From the NCBI GenBank assembly GCA_958296075.1, contig CATQHW010000002.1:434001-498000 (forward strand): a stretch of DNA of 64,000 bases. Reading direction: 5' to 3'. Source of the stretch: an uncultured Spirochaetia bacterium (lineage in GTDB: Bacteria; Spirochaetota; Spirochaetia; SZUA-6; Bin103). A program made the position numbers and the translations under genes. A model generated the notes under the pieces. It was not told the DNA's origin. It saw nothing but the letters and a program-made list of their open reading frames with translations, and searched no databases. Shown piece by piece: positions 8,545 to 16,993 of the stretch. Position 1 is the first letter of the stretch. The number at the start of each line of letters is the position of its first letter.

Positions 8545-8901
8545 ATGGAAAAATCGATTCCGTTCGGGATGGCGCTTGCGCTGCTGCTCGGCAGCGTGGC
8601 CCTGCACAGCTTGACCGACGAGCAGGGAGCCCCGGAAACGTGCTACGTCAATCCCGAACGGGAGGCGGCTTATCAGAAACGCAGCGCGGAGCTCATGGAG
8701 GAGATCGATCGATTGCAGGGGCTCGATAACGTGGAACGCCGGAGGTCCTGGTGCGCTGGCGAGTGCGCTTCCCAAGACTTCATATCCATCATGACCCAGC
8801 AGATTCTCAGCGATTCGAGCGAAGACTGTACGGCGATCCGCGGCACGTTCGAATGGCCGGCAGTGTACTGGGTGGAGTACCATGCGCGATCCCTTACGCA
8901 G
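8545..8901 (+). pseudogene. 5' portion of a gene for a small exported protein of unknown function
   Basis: An ATG at 8545 follows GGGAGAGAG. The product starts MEKSIPFGMALALLLGSVAL, a convincing signal peptide, and continues with a Cys-containing polar region (ETCYVNPEREAAYQKRSAEL, RRSWCAGECASQDF, SSEDCTAIRGTFEWP). I do not recognise the family. The frame stays open until 9903, but past about 8900 it is only antisense to the histidine kinase gene and loses protein character, so I treat the gene as truncated at an unknown point. Base composition is lower in GC than the flanks, consistent with transfer. Confidence 0.45.
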
Positions 8902-9039
8902 CAACGCCCGTGGCCCTTTGCACCTGCAAATACGGGTGGTCTTTGGTCGAGCGAGCATGCGCGACCCGGCGCACGACGGAATCCGACGGGCTCGGCAATG
9001 GCGTCTCGGGGGTTTTCTGAGATGCTCCGTCCAACACGC

Positions 9040-9771
9040 TTACCCGGGCGGGCCCGCTCGAGCGCTGGGCAACCGCATGGTCAGCCGGCTGCCCGAACCG
9101 ATGGTGGAGCGGATCCGGAGCTGACCCCCCAGGTGGCGCAGGCGTTCGCGGATGCTGAACAGCCCGAAGCCGATTCCCTCCGCGTGCGACAGCGCCTGCT
9201 CCACGTCGAAGCCTTTGCCGTCGTCGAGCACCTCGATCTCGTAGGCGCCGGCGCGCACGCGCGCCGTAACCACCGCCGAACGCGCGCCGGCGTGCTTGAC
9301 GACGTTGCGCAGCAGCTCGCGCACCGACCGGTAGCACAGGATGCGCTCCGTCTCCGTCAGGCCGGCGGGCTCGCCCGTCCCGGAGAAGCTCATCTGCACG
9401 CCGGACCGGACGTTGAGGCGTTCGACCAGCCAATCGAACGCGGCATGCAGGCCAAGCTCATGCAGCACCGGCGGCGCCAGCGCGAAGGTGAGCGCGCGCG
9501 CTCCGCCGATGCAGCGGTCCAGGATGCGCGTCAACTCCGCAACGCGCGGGTCGGCGGGGTGGGCGGCGGCCAGTTCGGCCGTCTTGATGCGCGCCATGCT
9601 CAGTTCGTCGCCCAGGCCATCGTGGATGTCGTTGGCGATCCTGCGTCGCTCGCGCTCCTCTGCCAGGACCAGCTCCGAGGACAGGCGCCGCAGCCGGTCC
9701 AGGTAGTCGGCCGCCCGTCGCTGATCGCCGCGCCGCTCGCCTTCGGAAGGCCCGTCCCGGACCGGCTTCAT
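9040..9771 (-). CDS. NarL-family sensor histidine kinase (HisKA_3 + HATPase), no sensor domain
   Basis: A 243-residue cytoplasmic kinase. LVLAEERERRRIANDIHDGL holds the phospho-accepting His of the HisKA_3 dimerisation domain (about residues 35-105). The ATPase has the N box VRELLRNVVKHAGA, the G1 box VLDDGKGFD and the G2-like GIGFGLFSIRERLRHLGGQL. Only about 30 residues precede the dimerisation domain, so no sensor module is encoded. Either input comes from a partner protein or the N-terminal part has been lost. It is probably the partner of the response regulator at 7152-7817, now separated by a truncated permease and a foreign-looking insert. It is divergent from raiA. Confidence 0.9.
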   Translation of the reverse strand: MKPVRDGPSEGERRGDQRRAADYLDRLRRLSSELVLAEERERRRIANDIHDGLGDELSMARIKTAELAAAHPADPRVAELTRILDRCIGGARALTFALAPPVLHELGLHAAFDWLVERLNVRSGVQMSFSGTGEPAGLTETERILCYRSVRELLRNVVKHAGARSAVVTARVRAGAYEIEVLDDGKGFDVEQALSHAEGIGFGLFSIRERLRHLGGQLRIRSTIGSGSRLTMRLPSARAGPPG

Positions 9772-9899
9772 ACCCGCTACCGTGCGATGGCCGCGCGGTC
9801 CCCGGCAATCGCGAAGGGCGATCTCGGCCTCAGGCTGATGCCGCGGCGCCTCTCGATCACTATCATGATGCAGGAGCGATGCAGGAGGGAGGAAACGCG

Positions 9900-10205
9900 A
9901 TGAATATCGACATCCGGGGCGTGCACATGCCGGTGGCGGAAGATACCCGACAGTATCTGGAGAAGAAGCTGCTGTACCGGCTCCGTCACCTGAGCGACGG
10001 GATCGTAGACCTGCGCGTCACGCTCACCGCCGACCACGGCTCGATCCTGTTCGGGGCCAACCTGCACCTGCGCTGGGGCAGCGACCTGCACGTGGAGACC
10101 GAGGCGTACGACGAGCACGAAGGGGTCGATCGGCTCATCGACAAGCTCGAATCCGCGGCCACCAGGGACAAGGTGCGGATTCAGGAAAAACGGCCCAAGA
10201 GGTAG
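9900..10205 (+). CDS. raiA: Ribosome hibernation-promoting factor / RaiA family
   Basis: A 101-residue short-form HPF/RaiA that binds the 30S decoding region in slow growth. It starts MNIDIRGVHMPVAEDTRQYL and continues YEKKLL-like basic helix, LRVTLTADHG and DEHEGVDRLIDKLE, matching the beta-alpha-beta-beta-beta-alpha fold. The ATG at 9900 is preceded by a strong AGGAGGGAGG site. An upstream in-frame start lacks such a site. The cytidylate kinase-like gene follows after 4 bases, so the two are co-transcribed. Confidence 0.92.
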   Translation: MNIDIRGVHMPVAEDTRQYLEKKLLYRLRHLSDGIVDLRVTLTADHGSILFGANLHLRWGSDLHVETEAYDEHEGVDRLIDKLESAATRDKVRIQEKRPKR

Positions 10206-10209
10206 AGGA

Positions 10210-10944
10210 ATGGGTGTCATCACTATTTCCCGGCAGTTCGGGTCCGGCGCCGCCGACATCGTCGAACGCGTGGCCGAGGAGCTGCGCTACGACGTGGTCG
10301 ACAAGCAGATCATCAGCGAAGTGGCGCGCGCCACCGGCGTTCCCGAGGACCGCGTGAGCGAGGTCGACGAGCAGGACGAGACCGGTCTGCGCGGCATCCT
10401 GGAGCGCTGGTTCGAGGCGGCCGCCGCCACCGGCGCCTATCGAGCGTCCGGGTTCGGGGACGCGGCGATCCCGCCGGGCGCCCTCATCGACGATGTGGGC
10501 GAGACCACGCACGTGCTCGACCGCGAGGTCTACCACGAGGTCGTCCGCCAGGCGGTCAGGAAGCTCGCTGAGCGGGGCGACGTCATCATCGTCGGCCGCG
10601 GCGGCATGATGGTCCTGCAGGACGTGCCGGGCGTGCTGCGCGTGCGGATCACCGCCTCCGAACAGTCGCGCGCGGAACGGGCGGGGGCGCTGGAAGGGCT
10701 CGCCGCCCGCGAGGCGCTGCAGTTGGTCCGCGACAGCGACCGGCGGCGGGCGGCGTTCATCGCCCGCAATTATCACGCGGACTGGGAAGACGCCTCCCTG
10801 TATCACTTGGTGATCAACACCGAGATCGTGCCGTCCTCGACCGCGGCCAAGGTGATTGCCGCCGCCGCCAAGGATCTGGCCAAGCCGCAGGCCGGCGCGG
10901 CGCGCATCCGCAAGCGCTGGTTCCGGCGCCGGACCGAATCGTGA
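10210..10944 (+). CDS. Cytidylate kinase-like family protein
   Basis: A 244-residue P-loop nucleoside monophosphate kinase-like protein of the Cytidylate_kin2 type. It begins MGVITISRQFGSGAADIVER, a P-loop in which the usual GSGG/K positions are altered (GSGAAD). VVDKQIISEVAR, VIIVGRGGMMVLQD and RVRITASEQSRAERA match the core and LID strands, and RRRAAFIARNYHADW is a typical late motif. The biochemical role of this subfamily is not settled and the missing P-loop Lys makes activity uncertain. It directly follows raiA. Confidence 0.85.
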   Translation: MGVITISRQFGSGAADIVERVAEELRYDVVDKQIISEVARATGVPEDRVSEVDEQDETGLRGILERWFEAAAATGAYRASGFGDAAIPPGALIDDVGETTHVLDREVYHEVVRQAVRKLAERGDVIIVGRGGMMVLQDVPGVLRVRITASEQSRAERAGALEGLAAREALQLVRDSDRRRAAFIARNYHADWEDASLYHLVINTEIVPSSTAAKVIAAAAKDLAKPQAGAARIRKRWFRRRTES

Positions 10945-10986
10945 TCGGCGCGCTGCGCGGCCGGGGCTGAGACCGGGTCGGGGCGG

Positions 10987-11967
10987 TCAGCCCACCAGGT
11001 TGCGCGGCGCGCCGGCCAGGAAGGCGCGGATGTTTTCCGCGGTCCGGGTGACCAGGTTCTGGCGCGCTTCCCGCGTCGACCACGCCGAGTGCGGCGTGAC
11101 CAGCGCGTTGCGGGCGGTAAGCAGCGGGTTGCCGTCCCGCGGCGGCTCGCTGGTGAGCACGTCGAAGCCGGCGCCGGCCAGCCGGCCTCGGTTGAGCGCC
11201 TCCGCCAGCGCTTCCTCGTCGACGATGCCGCCGCGCGCGGTGTTGATCAGCAGCGCCGAGCGCTTCATCAGCGCGATCGCGCCGGCGTCGATCAGATTGC
11301 GGGTCGCTTCGTTCAGCGGCGTGTGCACGGTGACGACGTCCGATGCGCGCAGCAGTTCGTCGAGCGGCGTGTTGGGAAAGGCGCCGTCGGGGATGCCCAG
11401 CGCATCGTGCGCGATCACCCGCATGCCGAACCCTTCGGCGATGCGCGCCACCCCTCGTCCAATCGCGCCGAAGCCGACGATGCCGATCGCCTTGCCGTGC
11501 AGCTCGAAGGTCGGGTAGCGCAGCAGCGTGAAGCCGTCCGCGGCGGCCCAGTCGCCGGCCGCGACGTCGGCGGCGTATCGGTATGCCTGCGTCGCCAGGT
11601 TGAGGATCAGCGCGAAGGCGTGCTGCGGGACGGTGTGCTCGGCGTAGCCGGGCACGTTGCAGACCGGGATGCTGCGTGCGCCGGCGGCCCGCACGTCGAC
11701 GTTGTCGTAGCCGGTGGCCGCCGCCGCCACCAGCCGCAGGCCGCGGCCGGCCTCGATCGCCGCGGCGGTCACCTTGGCCTTGTTGGTGATCAGCACGTGG
11801 GCATCACGCGCGCGCTCCGCCGCTTCGTCCGGGGTGGAGTCGGCGTAGCGCACGTAGTCGCCCTGACCGGCGATGCCGCTGAAGTCGACGTCGCCGTCGA
11901 GCGAGTACATCGCGTCGTCCAGGAAGACGATGCGGACGGGGCGAGCCGGATGGACGGGATCAGCCAC
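10987..11967 (-). CDS. D-2-hydroxyacid dehydrogenase (NAD-dependent)
   Basis: A 326-residue cytoplasmic oxidoreductase that reduces 2-keto acids or oxidises D-2-hydroxyacids. The Rossmann domain has GKAIGIVGFGAIGRGVAR. The catalytic set is visible as Arg in LINTARGGIVDEEAL, Glu in VLTSEPP and His in LVTPHSAW. The GTG at 11967 overlaps the stop of the upstream gene (GTGGCTGA). A longer frame exists upstream but lacks family similarity. It is the last of four minus-strand genes (exporter, aldolase, two dehydrogenases), suggesting handling of a hydroxy/keto-acid pair. Substrate specificity cannot be read. Confidence 0.9.
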   Translation of the reverse strand: MADPVHPARPVRIVFLDDAMYSLDGDVDFSGIAGQGDYVRYADSTPDEAAERARDAHVLITNKAKVTAAAIEAGRGLRLVAAAATGYDNVDVRAAGARSIPVCNVPGYAEHTVPQHAFALILNLATQAYRYAADVAAGDWAAADGFTLLRYPTFELHGKAIGIVGFGAIGRGVARIAEGFGMRVIAHDALGIPDGAFPNTPLDELLRASDVVTVHTPLNEATRNLIDAGAIALMKRSALLINTARGGIVDEEALAEALNRGRLAGAGFDVLTSEPPRDGNPLLTARNALVTPHSAWSTREARQNLVTRTAENIRAFLAGAPRNLVG

Positions 11968-12952
11968 CGGCTGCCGCCGCACGGCCGCGGCCGTGCGCCT
12001 CCGGGTTGACCACCACGCGGGGCGGCCGCTCACCGTTCAGGACCGCGGCCATCCCCTGCGCCATCATCTCTGCCATGCGGTCCATGGCGCCGCGGGTCAT
12101 CGCCATGGCATGCGGCGCGGTCAGCACGGCCGGATGCCGGAAGATCGGATGATCGAAGTCGGGCGGCTCCGGGTCGAACACGTCGAGCGCCGCGCCGGCC
12201 AGCGGGCCGTCCTCGATCCCCGCCAGCACGGCGTCGAGGCTTTCCACCACGCCGCCGCGCGCCAAGTTGATCAGGAACGAGCCCGGTTTCATGGCCGCGA
12301 TCCGCCGGCGGTCGATCATGCCGCGGGTCTGCTCGGTGAGCGCGGTGTGCAGGCACACGGTGTCGGCGCGCCGGAGCAGCGCGTCGAGGTCGACCAGCTC
12401 GACGCCGAGCGCTCCGGCAACCGCCGCATCGGCATACGGGTCGTGCGCCAGCAGCGTGACCCCGAACGGACCGAGCAACCGGGCGAGCGCCTGGCCGATG
12501 TTGCCGAAGCCGACGATGCCGGCGGTAAGCCCGGCGACGTCGCGAGCCAGGAACCGCTCCCGCGACGCCCAGTTGCGCTCCTTCATCTGCCGGTCCCAGT
12601 AGGCGATCCGCTTGTTGAGCGCCAGCAGGTACGCGACCGACGCCTCGGCCACCGTGGCCGCGTTGGCGCCGGGCGTGGTGATGACCGCCACCCCGCACTC
12701 GGTGGCGGCGTCCACGTCGACCGAGTCGTAGCCGACCCCGGTGCGGCCGATGACGCGCAGCCCGCGTGCGCCGCGTATCAGGCCGCCCGGCGCGCCGGAG
12801 GAGCCGCGCAGGATGATCCCGATCACCTCGTCGTCGATCGACGCCTCCAGCGCCGCCTGCGAGTTGTCGGCGGTGACCTCGATCGGTCCGTGCGGCGAGA
12901 GAATCCGGTGGGTCACCTCCGGAACCGCCGCGGTGGCGATGAACCGCGCCAT
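11960..12952 (-). CDS. D-2-hydroxyacid dehydrogenase, phosphoglycerate dehydrogenase-like
   Basis: A 330-residue NAD-dependent dehydrogenase. Motifs are GRTGVGYDSVDVDAA, the NAD loop AGIVGFGNIGQALARLLG, catalytic Arg in LINLARGGVVES, Glu in DVFDPEPPD and His in VLTAPHAMAMT. It is most like the SerA branch but lacks the C-terminal ACT domain, so a catabolic role is likelier than serine synthesis. It starts 2 bases after the aldolase stop and overlaps the second dehydrogenase by 8 bases, so the three are tightly coupled. Confidence 0.9.
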   Translation of the reverse strand: MARFIATAAVPEVTHRILSPHGPIEVTADNSQAALEASIDDEVIGIILRGSSGAPGGLIRGARGLRVIGRTGVGYDSVDVDAATECGVAVITTPGANAATVAEASVAYLLALNKRIAYWDRQMKERNWASRERFLARDVAGLTAGIVGFGNIGQALARLLGPFGVTLLAHDPYADAAVAGALGVELVDLDALLRRADTVCLHTALTEQTRGMIDRRRIAAMKPGSFLINLARGGVVESLDAVLAGIEDGPLAGAALDVFDPEPPDFDHPIFRHPAVLTAPHAMAMTRGAMDRMAEMMAQGMAAVLNGERPPRVVVNPEAHGRGRAAAAGG

Positions 12953-12954
12953 GT

Positions 12955-13731
12955 CTACCGCGCTCCGCCGTTCCGGTAGGGCTCCAGGGCGGTCAACGCT
13001 GCCCGCGCGCCGCTCGCCACGTAGCTCCCATCGGAACCGATCGCGATGAAGGTGTAGCCGCGCTCGACGGCGGCCGGGACCTGGTCGGGCGTCTGCAGCA
13101 GGATGCCGGCCGCCTTGCCCGCCCCCCGGGCGCCGCCGGCGACCCGTTCGAGCGCGGCGATGAAGTCGGGATGGTCGAACTGCTGCGGTATGCCCATGCT
13201 GAAGCTCAGATCGTTGGGGCCGACGAACAGTACGTCGGCGCCGTCGACCGACGCGATCTCCGACGCGGCGTCGACGCCGTCGGCGGTTTCGATCTGCAGG
13301 ACCGTGAGCAGCCCGGCGTCGGAGCTGGCGCGGTATTCCGCGAACTGCGCCCCGAAGCGCGTGGCGCGCACCGAAGAGGCCACGCCGCGCATGCCCGCCG
13401 GCGGATAGCGCATCGCCGCGACCGCTGCGGCCGCCTCCTCCGGCGTGCGGACGTACGGCACCATGATCCCGTCCGCGCCGGCGTCCAGGGCGCGCTTGAA
13501 GCGTGGTGGCTCGTTCCAGGCGACGCGGACCAGCGCGGCCGCCGGCGTGCCGGCGGCGGCCTGGAGCTGCCGGTAGAGCGTCTCCAGGTCGCCGGCGCCG
13601 TGCTCGAGGTCGAGCAGCAGGAAGTCGAACCCGGCGTGACCGGCGATCTCCACGGAGACCGTCGATCCCATGTTGCAGAAGCAGCCGGTGAGCACCTCGC
13701 CGGCCATCACCCGGTCCTGAATGAATCTCAT
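12955..13731 (-). CDS. HpcH/HpaI-family aldolase
   Basis: A 258-residue class II pyruvate aldolase of the 4-hydroxy-2-oxoheptanedioate type, which cleaves 4-hydroxy-2-keto acids to pyruvate plus an aldehyde with a divalent metal. Signatures are DFLLLDLEHGAGD, ADGIMVPYVRTPEEA, the metal-binding Glu in VLQIETADGV and FVGPNDLSFSMG. It lies 10 bases after the EamA gene and 2 before the first dehydrogenase. Together they suggest breakdown of a sugar-acid-like compound. Confidence 0.92.
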   Translation of the reverse strand: MRFIQDRVMAGEVLTGCFCNMGSTVSVEIAGHAGFDFLLLDLEHGAGDLETLYRQLQAAAGTPAAALVRVAWNEPPRFKRALDAGADGIMVPYVRTPEEAAAAVAAMRYPPAGMRGVASSVRATRFGAQFAEYRASSDAGLLTVLQIETADGVDAASEIASVDGADVLFVGPNDLSFSMGIPQQFDHPDFIAALERVAGGARGAGKAAGILLQTPDQVPAAVERGYTFIAIGSDGSYVASGARAALTALEPYRNGGAR

Positions 13732-13741
13732 CGCCGCGATC

Positions 13742-14710
13742 TTACCGGAATGATCGCGGGCGATCAGGCAGCGGTCGTACCGGCCGGTTGACCACCGCGA
13801 TGCCCACGGCGACCAGGGTGCCGCCGGCGATCAGCGGCAGGCCCAGCGGCTCGCCGACCAGCAGTCGGCTGCCGGCAAGGCCGGCCAGCGGCTGCAGGAA
13901 GAACAGCACCGACAGCCTGCTCGGGCTGTAGCGCTGCAGCATGGAGAACCAGGACAGAAAGCAGAAACCGGCAACCACCAACCCCACGTAGGCCAGCGCC
14001 GCCGCCGACCGCGCGCTCAGCGGCGCGGCGAACGGCTCCTCGAAGATCAGCGCCAGCGCCGCGTACGGCGGCAGGCTCAGCGTCATCATCCAGAACAGCA
14101 GCCGCAGCGCGTCGGTCCGCCCCGACAGCCGCTTGGCGCTCACCGTGCGCAACGCCAGCCCGATCGCGCTGCCGAGCAGCACCAGGTCGCCGAGCGCGGT
14201 GGCGCCGGTTGCGACGTCGCGCCCGATGAAGGTCACCGCCACCCCGCCGAAGGCGACCAGGATGCCGATGACCACTGGAGTCGTCAGGCGGTCGCCCGGC
14301 ACCAGCACGTGGGCGAACAGCGCGGTGAAGAACGGGAACGAGCTCATGACGATCGTGGAGTGGGCGGCCGAGGTGTGATGGGTGCCGACGGTGAGCGCGA
14401 TCGTCTGTACGGTGAAGAGCGCCGACAGCGCCGCGATCCAGCCGATCTGCGACCAGGGCACCGACAGCGGGTGGCCGCGCAACGCCGCCCAGCCGCCGAC
14501 CAGCGCCCAACCGAGCGCGAAGCGCACGGTCGACAGGGTGATCGGCGGCAGCGACTCCAGGCCGATCTTCAGGCCGACCGAGTTGCCGCCCCACAGCAGC
14601 GCCAGCGCCGCCACGAAGGCGAGCGCGCCGGCCGGCGGGTGCTCGCTCGGCGATGGCGGCGCGTCTGGCGGCGACCTATGATTCGCCGCGGAGGCAGCAT
14701 GGTGGCTCAC
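13742..14710 (-). CDS. EamA-family (DMT) transporter
   Basis: A ten-segment membrane protein of the drug/metabolite transporter superfamily. It has two EamA repeats: LAFVAALALLWGGNSVGLKI to the Thr/Ser-rich loop GTHHTSAAHSTIVMSSFPFF, then LGDLVLLGSAIGLALRTVSA to LVAVGIAVVNRPV. No ATG is available. The GTG at 14710 gives 322 residues but overlaps the divergent peptidase start by 12 bases. A GTG at 14614 gives 290 residues starting at the first membrane segment and is equally possible. It heads the minus-strand unit containing the aldolase and dehydrogenases, so it may move a substrate or product of that pathway. Confidence 0.88.
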   Translation of the reverse strand: MSHHAASAANHRSPPDAPPSPSEHPPAGALAFVAALALLWGGNSVGLKIGLESLPPITLSTVRFALGWALVGGWAALRGHPLSVPWSQIGWIAALSALFTVQTIALTVGTHHTSAAHSTIVMSSFPFFTALFAHVLVPGDRLTTPVVIGILVAFGGVAVTFIGRDVATGATALGDLVLLGSAIGLALRTVSAKRLSGRTDALRLLFWMMTLSLPPYAALALIFEEPFAAPLSARSAAALAYVGLVVAGFCFLSWFSMLQRYSPSRLSVLFFLQPLAGLAGSRLLVGEPLGLPLIAGGTLVAVGIAVVNRPVRPLPDRPRSFR

Positions 14711-15889
14711 GAGCGCAGTACGGACCCGATCATCGCGACGCTTCAGGAGGTGGTGGCGATCCCGAGCGTCAACCCGGACCTGCCGGGCGGCGCGCACGGC
14801 GAGCGCGGCATGGCCGACTACCTGATCCGGTTCTTCGCCGATGCCGGTATCGCGTGCGAGCGGTGGGACGCGCTGCCGGGGCGGCCCAACGTCGTCGCCA
14901 CGCTGCCGGGCCGGGACCCGGGCCGGGCCGTCGTGTTCGAGTGCCACATGGATACCGCCACCGCCGCGGGCATGACGATAGAACCGTTCCAACCGGTCGT
15001 AAAGGACGGCAAGGTGTTCGGCCGCGGGTCGAGCGACACCAAGGCCGGCGGGGTGGCGATGCTCCACGCCATGCTGCGCATCGCCCGCTCCGGCGAGCCG
15101 CCGCCGATCAGCGTGATGTACGCGGGCGTGGTGGACGAGGAGTACCGCATGCGGGGGGCTGCCGCCCTGGCGGACGCGCTGTCGGCGTGCGGTACGCGGA
15201 TTGCGGCGGCGGTGGTCGCCGAGCCGACCGAGTTGCGCATCATCCGCGCGCACAAGGGGATCGTCCGGGCGGTGGTGGAGGTGCGCGGCACGGCCGCGCA
15301 CAGTTCCAAGCCGCACCTGGGCGCGAACGCGATCGCCGCCGCGGCCCGGCTGATCGCCGCGTTCGATGACGAGGTGGCCGGCTGCTTCGCCGCGCGGGAT
15401 GACGGCGTCACCGGCGCGCCGACCCACAACGTCGGCACCATCCACGGCGGGCTGCAGGTCAACTTCGTGCCGGCCCACTGCCGGTTCGATCTCGACCGCC
15501 GGGTGCTGCCGAGCGAGGACTTCGGCGCCGTGCTGGAGCCGTACCGGCGGATCGCCGCGCGGGTCGCCGGCGAGCAGGCGGGCGTCACCATCGACGTCCG
15601 GCAGGATTTGTCGATCGAACCGATGGAGACGCCGGCCGGTGCGCCGATCGTCTCCTGCGCCGCCGCGGCGGTGCAGGCGGTGACCGGCCGCGCGTCCGTC
15701 GACGGCGAACCGTACGGCACCGACGCCGCCAAGCTCAGCGCCGCCGGCATACCCTCCATCGTGCTCGGCCCCGGCAGCATCGATCAGGCGCACGCGGCCG
15801 TGGAATGGGTCGATTGCGCCCAGGTGCGGCAAGCGGTCGAGGTCTACCACCGCATCATGCTGGACGCATCCGCATACGGCGGCGCATGA
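14699..15889 (+). CDS. M20-family metallopeptidase (ArgE/DapE type)
   Basis: A 396-residue di-zinc hydrolase that removes acyl groups or cleaves small amide substrates. The metal ligands and catalytic residues are all visible: His in FECHMDTA, Asp in GSSDTKAGG, Glu-Glu in VVDEEYRMRG, an acidic ligand in VAEPTELRI and a late His in IDQAHAAVEW. The lid domain begins near GIVRAVVEVRGTAAHSSKP. The ATG at 14699 is preceded by GCGGAGG, better placed than the ATG 21 bases upstream. It ends 3 bases before the convergent oppF gene. The substrate is unknown. Confidence 0.92.
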   Translation: MVAHERSTDPIIATLQEVVAIPSVNPDLPGGAHGERGMADYLIRFFADAGIACERWDALPGRPNVVATLPGRDPGRAVVFECHMDTATAAGMTIEPFQPVVKDGKVFGRGSSDTKAGGVAMLHAMLRIARSGEPPPISVMYAGVVDEEYRMRGAAALADALSACGTRIAAAVVAEPTELRIIRAHKGIVRAVVEVRGTAAHSSKPHLGANAIAAAARLIAAFDDEVAGCFAARDDGVTGAPTHNVGTIHGGLQVNFVPAHCRFDLDRRVLPSEDFGAVLEPYRRIAARVAGEQAGVTIDVRQDLSIEPMETPAGAPIVSCAAAAVQAVTGRASVDGEPYGTDAAKLSAAGIPSIVLGPGSIDQAHAAVEWVDCAQVRQAVEVYHRIMLDASAYGGA

Positions 15890-15892
15890 CGT

Positions 15893-16993
15893 TCAGGCCG
15901 CCGGCGGGTTGTGGCAGGCGAAGGCGTGGCCGGCGGGGGTGGTGGTGAGCGCCGGCATCGAGCGGCGGCATTCGGCGATCGCCTGCGGGCAGCGCGGGTG
16001 GAACGGGCAGCCTGGCGGCGGGTTCACCGGACTCGGCACGTCGCCTTCCAGCGGCCGGTCGGCCGGCGGGGCGTCGGGGTCGGCGACCGGGACCGCCGAC
16101 ATCAGGGAGATCGTGTACGGGTGCCGCGGACGCTCGCAGACCGCCTGCGCGTCGCCCAGCTCCACCAGATGGCCCAGATACATCACCGCGATGCGGTCGG
16201 AGACGTAGCGCACGACGCTCAGATCATGGGCGATGAACAGGTAGGCCAACCCCATCGCGCGCTGCATGTCCAGCAGCAGATTGACGATCTGCGCCTGAAT
16301 CGAGACGTCGAGCGCCGACACCGGCTCGTCGGCGACGATCAACTCCGGCTCCAGGGCCAGCGCCCGCGCGATGCCGACGCGCTGCCGCTGCCCGCCGGAG
16401 AACTGGTGCGGATAGCGGCCGGCCGCGTGCCGGGGCATGCCGACCATATCGAGCAGCTTTGCGGTCAGATCGCCCAGTGCGCGCGCGCCGGTGACGCCGA
16501 ACTCACGCGGTCCCTCGGTCAGAATGTCACCCACCAGCATCCGCGGGTTGAGCGACCCCCACGGGTCCTGGAACACGATCTGCAGCTTGCGCCGCGCCTG
16601 CTTGACCTGCGCGCGGTCCATGCCGAGCAGATCGAGCCCGGCCGCAAGCGAGTCGGCGCGCTCGCGGATCTGCCGGCTCCGCCGCTTCGCCGCCGGCGAC
16701 GCTCCCAGCGCTCGCGCTTCCCGGTCGAGCGCCACCACCTGAGCCGCCAGCGCCGGATCGGCGTCCAGGAACACCCGGCCCCGCTCCGGTTCGTAGAGCC
16801 GCAGCAGGCAGCGCCCGACCGTAGTCTTGCCGCAGCCGGACTCGCCCACCAGGCCGAGCGTCTCGCCGCGGCGGATCGCGAGCGTCAGGTCGTTCACGGC
16901 GGTGAGCGTCCCGCGCGACCGGCCCAGTCCGCCCGCCTTGACCGCGAACTCCTTGCGCAGGTCCGCCACCTGGACCAGCGGCGCGCCGCTCAC
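15893..16993 (-). CDS. Oligopeptide/dipeptide ABC transporter ATP-binding protein (OppF/DppF type)
   Basis: A 366-residue ATPase energising the adjacent permeases. Walker A is [17 protein letters not shown], the Q loop is [14 protein letters not shown], the signature is [15 protein letters not shown], Walker B is [14 protein letters not shown] and the H loop is [14 protein letters not shown]. The C-terminal oligopeptide-transporter extension has [15 protein letters not shown], a Cys motif of the OppD/F group. The GTG start at 16993 overlaps the upstream ATPase stop as GTGA. It is the last gene of the operon. An insert of about 45 residues between Walker A and the Q loop is rich in Arg and Ala. 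Confidence 0.94.
   Translation of the reverse strand: MSGAPLVQVADLRKEFAVKAGGLGRSRGTLTAVNDLTLAIRRGETLGLVGESGCGKTTVGRCLLRLYEPERGRVFLDADPALAAQVVALDREARALGASPAAKRRSRQIRERADSLAAGLDLLGMDRAQVKQARRKLQIVFQDPWGSLNPRMLVGDILTEGPREFGVTGARALGDLTAKLLDMVGMPRHAAGRYPHQFSGGQRQRVGIARALALEPELIVADEPVSALDVSIQAQIVNLLLDMQRAMGLAYLFIAHDLSVVRYVSDRIAVMYLGHLVELGDAQAVCERPRHPYTISLMSAVPVADPDAPPADRPLEGDVPSPVNPPPGCPFHPRCPQAIAECRRSMPALTTTPAGHAFACHNPPAA

Noticed and set aside
8518..9903. A 461-codon plus-strand open frame covering the kinase locus.
   Set aside because: Only its first ~120 codons look like protein; the rest is antisense to the well-supported histidine kinase at 9040-9771.
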